From Billgrantia saliphila (GTDB taxonomy: Bacteria > Pseudomonadota > Gammaproteobacteria > Pseudomonadales > Halomonadaceae): DNA of 64,000 nucleotides. The stretch is from the NCBI RefSeq assembly GCF_002930105.1, contig NZ_PJRN01000012.1, positions 62,001-126,000 of the forward strand. The letters run 5' to 3'. Shown here one piece after another: positions 29,132-39,870 of the stretch. The notes beneath the pieces are model-generated. The model was not told where the DNA came from. It was given only the letters and a program-made list of their open reading frames with translations, and did not search any database. The position numbers were made by a program, and so were the translations under genes. The stretch's first letter is position 1; every line of letters begins with the position of its first letter.

Positions 29132-29872
29132 ATGCAAGACGACAACAAGCGCTTCGTAGAGCGCGACCGTAACTGGCACCCCCCGGCCTACGCGCCCGGC
29201 TACAAGACCACGGTAGCCCGCTCGCCGCAGCAGGCACTGGTCAGCATGCAGCAGCCCAGCGCCTCCGAGCTTTCCGGGCCCGACTTTCGCCAACTGCGCA
29301 TGGGCCCCCACGACAACGACCTGCTGCTCAACTTCCGTGAAGACCCGTCGCTTTCGGGCGCGGCCGGCCTGCCCGTGGGCGAGCGCATCATCATGTTCGG
29401 TCGCGTGATCGACCAGTTCGGCAAGCCGGTGCCGCACACCCTCGTCGAGATGTGGCAGGCCAACGCCGGCGGCCGCTATCGCCACAAGAAGGACGGCTAC
29501 CTTGCCCCGCTGGATCCGGGCTTCGGCGGCGTGGGCCGCACCCTGACCGACGAGCAGGGTTGGTACCGCTTCCGCACCATCAAGCCGGGCCCCTACCCCT
29601 GGCCCAACGACCCCAACAGCTGGCGCCCCTCGCACATCCACGTCTCGGTGATGGGCCCGTCTATCTCCACCCGGCTGATCACCCAGATGTACTTCGAGGG
29701 CGACCCGCTGATTCCGATCTGTCCCATCGTCAACACCATCAAGGATCCGGCCGCGGTCGAGACCATGATCGGCCGCCTCGACATGGCGCGCAGCAAGCCC
29801 ATGGACTGCCTGGCCTATCGCTTCGACCTGGTGGTACGCGGCGAACTGCAGACCTTCTTTGAAAACCAGTAA
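29132..29872 (+). CDS. pcaH: Protocatechuate 3,4-dioxygenase, beta subunit
   Basis: The product has 246 residues. All four non-heme Fe(III) ligands are present with the spacing of the Pseudomonas enzyme: Tyr116 (GGRYRHK), Tyr155 (PGPYPW), His168 and His170 (SHIHVSV). It opens protocatechuate between the two hydroxyls (intradiol) to give 3-carboxy-cis,cis-muconate, the PcaB substrate. It is followed after 31 bases by pcaG, with which it forms the alpha-beta complex, and preceded by a PcaQ box. Confidence 0.96.
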   Translation: MQDDNKRFVERDRNWHPPAYAPGYKTTVARSPQQALVSMQQPSASELSGPDFRQLRMGPHDNDLLLNFREDPSLSGAAGLPVGERIIMFGRVIDQFGKPVPHTLVEMWQANAGGRYRHKKDGYLAPLDPGFGGVGRTLTDEQGWYRFRTIKPGPYPWPNDPNSWRPSHIHVSVMGPSISTRLITQMYFEGDPLIPICPIVNTIKDPAAVETMIGRLDMARSKPMDCLAYRFDLVVRGELQTFFENQ

Positions 29873-29903
29873 GCGGGTTCGAGAACCAGCAAGGGGCAAC
29901 CAG

Positions 29904-30596
29904 ATGAAACAGCCGAATTCCCAATCCTGCAGCGAGCTGATGCTGCGCGAGACCGCCTCCCAGACTGCCGGCCCCTACGTGCACATCGGCCTGGCCCTTC
30001 ACGTGGCCGGCCTGCCCGAGCGTGACGAGGAGATCTGGAGCCGAATGGCCAGGCCTGAGGCCGAGGGCGAGCACATCGAGGTGGTCGGCACCGTGATCGA
30101 CGGCAACGGCGACCTGGTGCGCGACGCCCTGCTCGAGGCCTGGCAGGCCGACAGCAAGGGCCGATACCAGCCCGAGTTCGACCTGAAGAAACCGTTCAAC
30201 AGCTTCGGGCGTACCGCCACCACCGCCGACGAGGGCAGCGAGTGGTCGCTGACCACCATCAAGCCCGGCCGCGTGCGGGTCGACGGCATCGACGAAGAGC
30301 ATGGCGTCATCGACGACAAGGACTCCCACCTGGCGAATGCCCGCAGCGCCCTGAAGATGGCACCGCACATCAACCTGGCGATCTTCGCCCGTGGCGTGAA
30401 CATCCACCTGCAGACCCGCCTCTACTTCGAGGACGAAGCCGACGCCAACGCCGAGTGCCCCGTGCTCTCCCGCATCGAATCGCCGACCCGCCGCCAGACC
30501 CTTATCGCCAAGCGCGAAGAGGCCGACGGCAAGGTGCGCTATCGCTTCGACATCAAGCTGCAAGGCGAAGGCGAGACGGTGTTCTTCGATTTCTGA
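29904..30596 (+). CDS. pcaG: Protocatechuate 3,4-dioxygenase, alpha subunit
   Basis: The product has 230 residues. ETASQTAGPYVHIGLAL at the N-terminus, the LLEAWQADSKGRY core and HINLAIFARGVNIHLQTRLYF are characteristic of PcaG. It shares the dioxygenase fold with PcaH, supplies part of the active-site wall, and lacks the iron tyrosine pair. An AAGGGG site precedes the ATG. It is the last gene of the pca cluster, and a strong terminator follows 48 bases later. Confidence 0.95.
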   Translation: MKQPNSQSCSELMLRETASQTAGPYVHIGLALHVAGLPERDEEIWSRMARPEAEGEHIEVVGTVIDGNGDLVRDALLEAWQADSKGRYQPEFDLKKPFNSFGRTATTADEGSEWSLTTIKPGRVRVDGIDEEHGVIDDKDSHLANARSALKMAPHINLAIFARGVNIHLQTRLYFEDEADANAECPVLSRIESPTRRQTLIAKREEADGKVRYRFDIKLQGEGETVFFDF

Positions 30597-30644
30597 TTCA
30601 GCGTCACCGTAGCGAACCCGGCTCTGTTAGGCGGAGCCGTCAGC

Positions 30645-30680
30645 ACGAGAGCCAGCGCATTGCGCTGGCTCTCGTCTTTT
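30645..30680 (+). terminator. Rho-independent terminator after pcaHG
   Basis: A 15-base arm (30645-30659) is the exact reverse complement of 30661-30675 and is followed by CTTTTT. The innermost pairs would open to form the loop. It ends the pcaHG transcript and isolates the downstream foreign-looking gene. Confidence 0.88.
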
Positions 30681-30958
30681 TGGCTTACGTTGACCTGGGT
30701 CGCTGGTGCAAGCCTGTCGTGGCGTATAGGCTGAAGAAATGTGTTTGTTTGTAAGCTGAATTTCGGCGGGGCTGGGTGTCGGCAGCTAACGACCCAAAGC
30801 GGACATGGCGGGAGAGGCAGCAAGCAATGTTGGCACTGAGAAAAAGTCGTTATGGTAAACGGCTGCGGGGGACGTACAGTGATACAACGAGTCTTTTTAA
30901 GATGGCTACATGATTATGGTCAAGGTGCGCTAAGTCCCATCATCATGGAGAGAATGGG
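30681..30958. other. Non-coding AT-richer segment before the SMC-like ATPase gene
   Basis: Between the pcaHG terminator and the ATPase start I see no open frame with a plausible start or ribosome site and no tRNA or insertion-sequence end. Base composition drops from the pca genes toward the ATPase gene through this stretch, so it probably contains the left edge of an insertion and the ATPase promoter. No flanking direct repeat was found by eye. Confidence 0.5.
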
Positions 30959-33787
30959 ATGAGCCAATACCTTTTGAGCTTTGCCAGAAGTCATCTTGAT
31001 GGTAAGTCCGACGCCTATTTGGCGCTTTTTTGGTGCCTCTACAAGGCCAATCAGAGTAAAGGTCGTTATTCAGAACATATAAAAACCTACTTGGCCACAG
31101 CTGCTGACGAACTTCTTCAGAAGGACTACCAGCGTATCGCCTTACGCTTCAAGAAGGTTCTCGATGCTAAGCCTGAGCTTGATTGGGTCGCCCCCTCTGG
31201 CTTGAGCCCCTTGGCATATCTACAGGTAAAAAACTTCAGAGGGTTTGGTGAGCTTTCTTCAGAGGACAAAGGAAGTCACCTGAGGTTTAGCAAGACAAAA
31301 AATATCTTTTACGCCCCTAACGGAGGCGGGAAGTCTTCGCTGTGTGAAGCCTTGGAGTATGGCACCACGGGGCACATAAAAGAGGCGGATCGACGCAAGA
31401 CCAAAGTTAGGCAATACATTGCTAGAGGGGCGGCAAAGATGTCCCTCTCCCTAGTGGGGACAGATAGAGCGCCTGTCACTCGCAGCATCGCCTGGGCAAG
31501 CTGCTTTATTGATCGCAATCGCTTGCATGAATTCTCATTGCTTGGCTCCAAGGATACTGGCAGCCACGAGAGTGACGTCATTGCCACGTTGTTTGGTCTC
31601 GAAGAGTTTCAAGACGTCATATCACGGTTTGTGAAACCAGAAAGCTTCAGCCTCAATATGTACCTTCGCCAAGATCATACTGAGGCCCTGGCTACCATTG
31701 ACAGCGAGAAAGCGGCCTTGATTAAGGAGCGGCGTCGCCTTGCTGAGAATATAATTGATCTGAACAATAAAGTGTGTGCCCATCTTGTTTTGCCGACTAA
31801 TCAGCAAGGCGCTGTACGTGTCAGGTTCTTGCGTCTAGCGAAGCTGGCAGAGCTGAAAATCCGTAAGGCCGAAAGGCTAAAGCTTTCAGAGCCCCCTACC
31901 ATTATTAAGATGGAGCGAATTCGCCGCGCTGGTTGGATCGCTACCCGCTTACTCTCAAGAAAATCGAAGATCGAAGCTGCGTTCCTCCATAACGTTTCAG
32001 CGGTTAATTATCGCGCTGTTTATGAAGCCCTTGTGGCTATTGAGAGCACGGGAACGGGTGATGTATGTCCTGCGTGCTCCACATCGTTACGTAGTGTGAC
32101 CGAAAACCCGTTCGAGAAGGCTCGGCGTGAGCTTCAGTCACTGAGTATGTTGGAACAACTACAAATTTCTCAGCAACGCAACGATCAGCGCATAGCCCAA
32201 CTGGCTGCAAAAATCTCCACTGGCCTTGCTGAGATTGAGACGAATACTCGTTTAGGTGTATCGTGTTCATTAAGCCTAAGCGACCTCCAATCAGCCATTT
32301 CTAATTTCCAAGAAGCAACGGATAGAGCAATGGCTGCGGCTCAGGTGCTCGCTCATTTTACCCAGCTGCTAACCGTCGACTCCGCAGGCATCGAAGCCTA
32401 TTTTAATGATTGTCAGCAGAAAAATGTGGAGATTCAGCAGGCAGATGTGATAGTCAACGGCCTTGAGGAACAGGCTTCAACTCTCAAGAAAACAGAAGAG
32501 GTCGTTAGGGAGCTGTTTACTGAAAAGATAGCCTCGCAACGAGCTTACACCAGCGCGGGTGAGAGAATATCGAGTCTGTTGCTCCAAACGGACGCGCTTC
32601 AGAATGAGGATGCGGGCAATGCGAGGTTCAATTCGTTCATACAGCAACTACAGTTGGAGTACGGTAATCTATATCGTGACTTGTTAGGCTATAAGCTTTC
32701 CTTGGAAAATTCGAGAATCGCTGGGATTGAGAAAAAGGCTGCCGATTATTACAAAGCGATCAATGACCACGATGATGAGCACGAACGCATCGAGTCTATC
32801 CGTTTTGATAAAGCCAGTGATGGCTACCGGATAAAGATCTCGAACGCTGACGGTACCTCCATTGATGCCTTCTCTATTCTGAGTGAAGGTCATTTGCGGA
32901 CACTGGGTCTTTCGCTACTCCTGGCGATGGCCGAGAAAAATAATTTCCCGTTAATCGTTTTCGACGATGTAGTCAATGCTATTGACAGCGATCACCGCTC
33001 CAATATCATCGACTTGTTCTTTTCGGATCCGTACCTTAAGCGTACTCAAATGGTGGTCACGACACATGATCGCCTCTTTTGGGAGCGTTTCTGCATCATT
33101 GCAGAAAGGCATCCACAAGCCGACCAGCACTCCAGCTGTGTACTTAGCTATACAAACAAGGGTGTCGTGATTGTTGACTACGCAGGTGGGTTCCAGGCGA
33201 AGGTTCACGAGGCCTTAACGGTATATGACGTGAGGCAGGCGTTAATCTACTGCCGAATCTGGTTTGAGTCCATGGTGGTTGAATATTGCTTGGAGAATTC
33301 AGTATCGATCACTGCTAAGTTTGGGAAATCCAATCTTAAGAAAAATATATACTTACAGATAAGTCTGGAAAAAACCTTTGCGTTAGTTGAGCCTCATATT
33401 GCCTACGATCTAAAGCACTTCAATTTGATCAAGAACGATCTCGTTAACTGGAGCGGGCAAAATCAGGAGCATCATGCGTTCGATGAGGCCAGCTTGAATT
33501 TCGTTCACTCGAAAACCAGCCAAGAAGTCATTAAAATCTATGATGCACTCCGCTTGCTGGAGTGCCAGCTTTTTCCAAGCAAAAAGCAAGCCTCATGTCA
33601 GGACCTTCTTCAGGATGTGAACGAAAAAATCGACATGTGGGCTGTAAAAATCGAAAGACTTGGAAGAGCTCCAGCCGAGGTTCAGCTGGCTGCTAAGAAG
33701 AAGTTAGATCTTTTGCGTAAACGTGCAGATGAACTTACCCAGGAGCTCGCTTATGTTGAGGTTTGTCTGGCTGGAATGTCAGCTTGA
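30959..33787 (+). CDS. SMC/RecF-like ATPase with zinc-hook-like CPAC and a possible HEPN-like C-terminus
   Basis: This 942-residue product is not a family I can name. An N-terminal helical region (1-85) precedes a RecF/SMC-type head: LQVKNFRGFG (88-97) and Walker A APNGGGKSS (119-127). A helical, partly coiled-coil middle follows (about 245-600) with a CPAC motif at 370-373, as in zinc hooks. Then come signature LSEGH (641-645), Walker B LIVFDDV (665-671) and H-loop TTHD (701-704). About 200 further residues (750-942) loosely resemble DUF4145/HEPN helices. It has a GGAG site and stands alone. One sampled line is 27/60 G+C against 40/60 in pcaH, suggesting horizontal transfer. An anti-phage or DNA-repair role is only a guess. 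Confidence 0.75.
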   Translation: MSQYLLSFARSHLDGKSDAYLALFWCLYKANQSKGRYSEHIKTYLATAADELLQKDYQRIALRFKKVLDAKPELDWVAPSGLSPLAYLQVKNFRGFGELSSEDKGSHLRFSKTKNIFYAPNGGGKSSLCEALEYGTTGHIKEADRRKTKVRQYIARGAAKMSLSLVGTDRAPVTRSIAWASCFIDRNRLHEFSLLGSKDTGSHESDVIATLFGLEEFQDVISRFVKPESFSLNMYLRQDHTEALATIDSEKAALIKERRRLAENIIDLNNKVCAHLVLPTNQQGAVRVRFLRLAKLAELKIRKAERLKLSEPPTIIKMERIRRAGWIATRLLSRKSKIEAAFLHNVSAVNYRAVYEALVAIESTGTGDVCPACSTSLRSVTENPFEKARRELQSLSMLEQLQISQQRNDQRIAQLAAKISTGLAEIETNTRLGVSCSLSLSDLQSAISNFQEATDRAMAAAQVLAHFTQLLTVDSAGIEAYFNDCQQKNVEIQQADVIVNGLEEQASTLKKTEEVVRELFTEKIASQRAYTSAGERISSLLLQTDALQNEDAGNARFNSFIQQLQLEYGNLYRDLLGYKLSLENSRIAGIEKKAADYYKAINDHDDEHERIESIRFDKASDGYRIKISNADGTSIDAFSILSEGHLRTLGLSLLLAMAEKNNFPLIVFDDVVNAIDSDHRSNIIDLFFSDPYLKRTQMVVTTHDRLFWERFCIIAERHPQADQHSSCVLSYTNKGVVIVDYAGGFQAKVHEALTVYDVRQALIYCRIWFESMVVEYCLENSVSITAKFGKSNLKKNIYLQISLEKTFALVEPHIAYDLKHFNLIKNDLVNWSGQNQEHHAFDEASLNFVHSKTSQEVIKIYDALRLLECQLFPSKKQASCQDLLQDVNEKIDMWAVKIERLGRAPAEVQLAAKKKLDLLRKRADELTQELAYVEVCLAGMSA

Positions 33788-33963
33788 CTTTAGCGTACGA
33801 TGTGAAGCCGAGTCACCTTGGTGGTTACCACAGGTGGAGTGAAACAAAAGAAGGCGGGTATTTATTTATATTGCTCTAACGTCCGTTTCTGGCCGAATCC
33901 TATCTCCCCTCCCACTGCTACACTGCCGACAGTATCAATAGCTGCTGATCGGAATGCGTAACC

Positions 33964-34524
33964 ATGAGCCTATATGTCGAGAAAGCGCCCGTGCCGCTGG
34001 AGAAGGTGCGCCGCTATCTGGAGCCAGGGCCCATCGTGCTGGTCTCGTCGGCTTGGGAAGGGCGACGGAACATCATGACCATGGGCTGGCATACGGTGAT
34101 GGCGCTCTCGCCGTCGCTGGTGGGCTGCATCGTCTCGGCCGGCAACCACAGTTTCGAGATGATCCGCCGTAGCCGCGAATGCGTCATTAACCTGCCGACG
34201 ACGGCCCTGACCGATCAGGTGGTGGGTATCGGCAACAGCAGCGGCGCCGAGGTCGACAAGTTCGAACACTTCGGGCTGACCGTCCAGCCGGCGGAACGGG
34301 TAGGCGCCCCGCTGGTTGGTGAGTGCCATGCGCACTTCGAGTGTCGGCTATTCGACGACTCCCTGGTGGAGCGCTACGACTTCTTCATCTGGGAAGTCTT
34401 GTCGGCCCGCTCGGCGGTAGCGCCCGAGTACCCCGAGACCCTCCACTACACTGGCGACGGTGTCTTCACGGTGGCCGGCGAGATCATCGACCGGCGCGAG
34501 CAGTTCTTGCCACAGATGCTCTAG
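33964..34524 (+). CDS. Flavin reductase-like FMN-binding split-barrel protein
   Basis: The product has 186 residues. PIVLVSSAWEGRRNIMTMGWHTVMALSPSLVGCIVSAGNHSF is the DIM6/NTAB flavin-reductase-like FMN-binding segment. These proteins reduce flavin or act on small aromatic or peroxide substrates; some are orphan flavoproteins. It is a single gene convergent with the LysR regulator and 176 bases after the foreign ATPase gene. The substrate cannot be read from the sequence. No partner monooxygenase is adjacent. Confidence 0.82.
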   Translation: MSLYVEKAPVPLEKVRRYLEPGPIVLVSSAWEGRRNIMTMGWHTVMALSPSLVGCIVSAGNHSFEMIRRSRECVINLPTTALTDQVVGIGNSSGAEVDKFEHFGLTVQPAERVGAPLVGECHAHFECRLFDDSLVERYDFFIWEVLSARSAVAPEYPETLHYTGDGVFTVAGEIIDRREQFLPQML

Positions 34525-34555
34525 GCCTTGTCCGGCAGTGGCCTAGGTCTCACCC

Positions 34556-35455
34556 TCACCCCTCCCTCTTACCAATCGCCTCAATAATGCTTTCGCAAAA
34601 CCAGCGCTGAGAGGGGGAGCGGCTGGCCTGGGCCTGCCAGTGCAGCGCGACTTCGAACTCGGGTACGTGAAAGGGCAGTTCGTGGATGGTCAGTGGCGAG
34701 CCTTCGGTGAAGCTGGCGGCGACTTGCAGCGGCATGATGGCGATCAGGTCGCTGTCGTGAAGCACCCGTGGCAGCACCGAGAAGTGCGGGATCTCGAGGC
34801 TCACCTTGCGCTGTATACCCTCCTGGCGCATGACCTCTTCGGCCATGCCATGCCCCGAGGAGGAGGTGACGGCGACATGGCGCGCGGCGATGAAGCGCTC
34901 GCGGGTCAAGGGGTCTTCCTCGAAGCGTTCCTGGTTGAGCAGGCACACGTAGCGATCCCTTAAGAGCACATGGCGCGCAATCGCCGCGCTCGTCAGCGGG
35001 CGGCTGCAGATCAGTGCATTGACCCTACCGGCGGCCAGCCACTCCTCGGCGTGCTCGATCTCCAGCGGCACCACTTCCAGCTCGGCCTGCGGCGCCTGGT
35101 CGTGCAGGTGGCGCATGAGCTTCGGCAGCAATGCCATTTCGCCCAGGTCGGTCAGGGCCAGCCGGAAGCGGCGGGTGCAGGTCGCCGGGTCGAAATCGCG
35201 GCTGCTCTCGATGGTGTCCTGCAGCTGCTGCAGGGCGTCGCGCAGCGAGGGGTAGAGCTGGCGGGCGGCAATGGTGGGCTCCATGCTCTGGCGAGTGCGC
35301 ACGAACAGGCGGTCCTCGAAGAGGTCGCGCAGCCGGGCCAGCGCATAGCTGACCGAGGGCTGAGTGACGTAGAGCCGCTCGGCCGTGTGAGTGACGCTAC
35401 CGGTTTCGTACAGCAGCACGAAGGTGCGCATGAGGTTGAGGTCGATGTGATTCAT
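34556..35455 (-). CDS. LysR-family regulator of the benzoylformate operon
   Basis: The product has 299 residues: an N-terminal helix-turn-helix (LNLMRTFVLLYETGSVTHTAERLYVTQPSVSYALARLRDLF) and a LysR substrate domain. It is divergent from mdlC, with a 105-base gap that is AT-rich for this genome. It is therefore the likely activator of the mdlC operon, responding to mandelate, benzoylformate or benzaldehyde. The NodD/NahR-like N-terminus fits an aromatic-acid sensor. No clear T-N11-A site could be singled out. Confidence 0.87.
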   Translation of the reverse strand: MNHIDLNLMRTFVLLYETGSVTHTAERLYVTQPSVSYALARLRDLFEDRLFVRTRQSMEPTIAARQLYPSLRDALQQLQDTIESSRDFDPATCTRRFRLALTDLGEMALLPKLMRHLHDQAPQAELEVVPLEIEHAEEWLAAGRVNALICSRPLTSAAIARHVLLRDRYVCLLNQERFEEDPLTRERFIAARHVAVTSSSGHGMAEEVMRQEGIQRKVSLEIPHFSVLPRVLHDSDLIAIMPLQVAASFTEGSPLTIHELPFHVPEFEVALHWQAQASRSPSQRWFCESIIEAIGKREG

Positions 35456-35527
35456 CGCATAGACACACTTTATTTTTCATAGAAAGAATATCGATTTGCT
35501 TGATTATAGCAGCGGCGACTAGCGTGA

Positions 35528-37141
<1,614 letters not shown>

Positions 37142-37211
37142 TCCGTTTCATGGAGCAATCGAAAGGCAGCCGACATAACGCCACCAATACAACGATAAAG
37201 AGGTCACTGAC

Positions 37212-38231
37212 ATGAAACACGCCATCTCACGCCTGCTGCTTGCCACTTCCGCCCTGGGGCTGTGCGCCTCGGCCGGCGCCGAGACCACCCTGCGCATGGC
37301 GCATCTCTGGCCGGAGGGCTCGGCGGTCAACCAGGAGATCTACCGGGCCTGGGCGGAACAGGTGGAGCAGGATTCCGGCGGCGAGCTCAAGGTCGAGATG
37401 TACCCTTCGCAGACCTTGAGCAAGGCCGATCAGGCCTATGACGCGACGGTCAACGGCATCGCCGATATCGCCGTCACGCTTCAGGGCTATACCGCCGGGC
37501 GGTTTCCGCTCACCGAGATCGTGCAACTGCCCGGTATCGTCAACAGCGCTTCCCAGGGCGCGTGCATCCTGCAGACCCTCTTTGAAGAAGGCGATATCGC
37601 CGGGGAGTACGACGATACCCGCGTGCTGTTCCTGTTCACCACGGGGCCGGCCTACCTGCATACCCGCGATACCGAGATCCGCACGCCGGACGATCTCGAG
37701 GGGCTGCGCATCCGCCGCCCCAGCGAGGTGGCCGGCGAGATGCTCGCCAGCATGGGCGCCCAGCCCCTGGGCATGCCGGCGCCGGACATCTTCACCTCGC
37801 TGCAGCGCGGCGTGATGGATGGCTTGAGCTTTCCCTGGGAGGCGATGAAGGTGTTTCGCATCAACGAGCTGACGAAGTATCACCTGCAGGTGCCGTACTA
37901 CGCCGGTGCCATCGTGGCGACGATGAGTCAGGCGAGCTATGAACGACTCTCCCCCGAGATGCAGGCGGTGATCGACGAGAACAGTGGCATGGCCTGGGCC
38001 CAGCAGGCAGGGCGGGTCTTCGACGAGCTGGACAAGGCCGGTCGCGAGGAGGCCGTGGCTCAGGGCGACACCATCCATGTCGTTGAGGACCCGCTCAACG
38101 ATCCCGACTGGGCCGAGCCGCTCAACCAGGGCACCGAGAACTATCTCAAGCGGCTCGAGGAGCGTGGCCTGGATGAGGCCCGCGCCATTTACGAGAAAGC
38201 CATGGGCCTGCGCGAGCAGTGCGAGGCGTAA
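37212..38231 (+). CDS. dctP: TRAP transporter binding protein, no adjacent membrane subunits
   Basis: The product has 339 residues with a signal peptide ending near ASAGAE. ETTLRMAHLWPEGSAVNQEIYRAWAE and VYP-type SQTLSKADQAYDATVNGIADI are the DctP fold. It is closely related to the products at 48394-49416 and 52481-53512, sharing the AGRFPL, GLRIRRP and GMPAP landmarks. No dctQM lies beside it; it is between mdlC and the aldehyde dehydrogenase gene. It probably captures mandelate or benzoylformate and may dock on the membrane subunits encoded at 53516-55322. Confidence 0.92.
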   Translation: MKHAISRLLLATSALGLCASAGAETTLRMAHLWPEGSAVNQEIYRAWAEQVEQDSGGELKVEMYPSQTLSKADQAYDATVNGIADIAVTLQGYTAGRFPLTEIVQLPGIVNSASQGACILQTLFEEGDIAGEYDDTRVLFLFTTGPAYLHTRDTEIRTPDDLEGLRIRRPSEVAGEMLASMGAQPLGMPAPDIFTSLQRGVMDGLSFPWEAMKVFRINELTKYHLQVPYYAGAIVATMSQASYERLSPEMQAVIDENSGMAWAQQAGRVFDELDKAGREEAVAQGDTIHVVEDPLNDPDWAEPLNQGTENYLKRLEERGLDEARAIYEKAMGLREQCEA

Positions 38232-38254
38232 GTGCTAGGCTCTATCCGAAAAGT

Positions 38255-38278
38255 GCCTGCGCTCGGCCATACGGCGTT
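38255..38278 (+). repeat. Partial copy of the pcaJ-pcaF repeat
   Basis: These 24 bases match 23964-23987 at all but one position (GCGCTCGGCC here, GCGCTTGGCC there). Both copies are intergenic, just after a stop codon. The rest of the 170-base element is not present here. It looks like a remnant of a dispersed repeat. Confidence 0.6.
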
Positions 38279-38311
38279 AAAAATCGTCACTAGAACAATG
38301 AGGAGCTCGCC

Positions 38312-39763
38312 ATGAATACCCTGGACCTGCTGATTGGCGGCCAATCCCGGCCCGCCCATGAATCCGCCACCTTCGAGCGCGCCAACCCGCTGAGCGGCAA
38401 GGCCGTCACCCAAGCGGCGGCGGCAACGATCGACGACGTCCAGGCCGCCGCCGAGGCGGCGGGAAAGGCTTTTGAAACCTGGTCGCAGATCGGCCCCGGT
38501 GAGCGGCGCGGCAAGCTGCTCAAGGCCGCCGAGCTGATGGAAGCGCGCCAGGCCGAGTTCATCGAACGCATGGTGGACGAGACCGGCGCCACGCCGGCCT
38601 GGGCGGGCTTCAACGTGATGGTGGCCGCCGGCATGCTGCGCGAGACGGCATCGCTGACCACCCAGATCCAGGGCGACGTAATCCCCTCCAACGTGCCCGA
38701 CAATCTGGCCATGGGCGTACGGGTGCCGTGCGGCGTGGTGGTCGGTATCGCGCCGTGGAACGCGCCGATCATCCTCGGCACCCGGGCCGTGGCCACGCCG
38801 CTGGCGTGCGGCAACACGGTGATCCTCAAGGCCTCGGAGCAGTGCCCGGCGACCCATCACCTGATCGGTGAGGTGCTGGTCGAGGCGGGACTCGGCGAGG
38901 GCGTGGTCAATGTGATCACCAATGCGCCGGCCGACGCGCCCGAGCTGGTCGAGGCGCTGATCGCGCATCCCGCCGTGCGACGCATCAACTTCACCGGCTC
39001 CACCCCGGTGGGTCGCATCATCGCCGAGAAGGCGGCGCGCCACCTCAAGCCGGTGCTGCTCGAGCTGGGCGGCAAGGCGCCCTTCCTGGTGCTCGACGAT
39101 GCCGACCTGGACGCCGCCGTGGACGCGGCGATCTTCGGTGCCTTCTTCAACCAGGGGCAGATCTGCATGTCCACCGAGCGGCTGATCGTCGATGCCTCGG
39201 TGGCCGACGCCTTCGTCGACAAGCTGGCCGAGCGGGCTGCGGCGCTGAAGGCCGGCGATCCGCGCGGGGAGGGCAATGCGCTGGGCACCCTGATCAACGC
39301 CGAGTCGGGCGAGAAGCTCCCCGGCCTGCTTGACGATGCCGTGAGCCACGGGGCGAGGCTGGCCAGCGGCGGCAAGGCCGAAGGCGTGGTCATGCCGGCC
39401 ACGGTGGTGGATGGAGTGACGCCGCAAATGCGCCTCTATGCCGAGGAATCCTTCGGGCCGGTGGTGGCGGTGATGCGTGTCGAGGGCGAGGAGGAGGCCG
39501 TTCGGGTTGCCAACGACAGCGAGTACGGCCTATCGGCGGCGGTGTTCAGCCAAGACACGGCACGCGGACTCAAGGTGGCCGGGAAGATCCGCTCGGGCAT
39601 CTGTCACATCAATGCCCCCACGGTGCACGATGAGCCGCAGATGCCCTTCGGCGGCACCAAGTCGAGCGGCTACGGGCGCTTCGGCGGCAAGGCGGGCATC
39701 GAGGAGTTCACCGAGCTGCGCTGGATCACGGTTCAGTTGGGGCCGCGGCACTATCCCATCTAG
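38312..39763 (+). CDS. NAD(P)-dependent benzaldehyde-type dehydrogenase
   Basis: The product is a 483-residue aldehyde dehydrogenase. The catalytic Glu is in LELGGKAPF and the catalytic Cys in FFNQGQICMSTERL; GVVVGIAPWNAPIILG is the cofactor region. It belongs with the aromatic aldehyde group (benzaldehyde, salicylaldehyde and vanillin dehydrogenases). It follows mdlC and the TRAP gene, so benzaldehyde to benzoate is the likely reaction (mdlD-like). Benzoate catabolism genes are not in the window. A GAGGAG site precedes the ATG. Confidence 0.9.
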   Translation: MNTLDLLIGGQSRPAHESATFERANPLSGKAVTQAAAATIDDVQAAAEAAGKAFETWSQIGPGERRGKLLKAAELMEARQAEFIERMVDETGATPAWAGFNVMVAAGMLRETASLTTQIQGDVIPSNVPDNLAMGVRVPCGVVVGIAPWNAPIILGTRAVATPLACGNTVILKASEQCPATHHLIGEVLVEAGLGEGVVNVITNAPADAPELVEALIAHPAVRRINFTGSTPVGRIIAEKAARHLKPVLLELGGKAPFLVLDDADLDAAVDAAIFGAFFNQGQICMSTERLIVDASVADAFVDKLAERAAALKAGDPRGEGNALGTLINAESGEKLPGLLDDAVSHGARLASGGKAEGVVMPATVVDGVTPQMRLYAEESFGPVVAVMRVEGEEEAVRVANDSEYGLSAAVFSQDTARGLKVAGKIRSGICHINAPTVHDEPQMPFGGTKSSGYGRFGGKAGIEEFTELRWITVQLGPRHYPI

Positions 39764-39772
39764 CCGGCTCAG

Positions 39773-39800
39773 TCGCCATGCCTTGCCCGAGGCATGGCGA
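39773..39800 (+). terminator. Terminator hairpin after the aldehyde dehydrogenase gene
   Basis: TCGCCATGCC (39773-39782) and GGCATGGCGA (39791-39800) form a perfect 10-bp stem with an 8-base loop, followed by TTTG. It sits between convergent genes and may act in both directions. Confidence 0.75.
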
Positions 39801-39870
39801 TTTGCAGCCCTCAATAAGTCAGTGTCTCTGCGAGCATGAACCTGATAACCCATGGAGTCGTGCGTGAGGT

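Noticed and set aside
30769-30820. The GTCGGCAGCTAACGACCC... stretch before the ATPase gene as an insertion boundary or repeat
   Set aside because: It is reminiscent of short intergenic sequences seen in other proteobacteria, but no second copy or direct repeat occurs in the window, so nothing supports the idea here.
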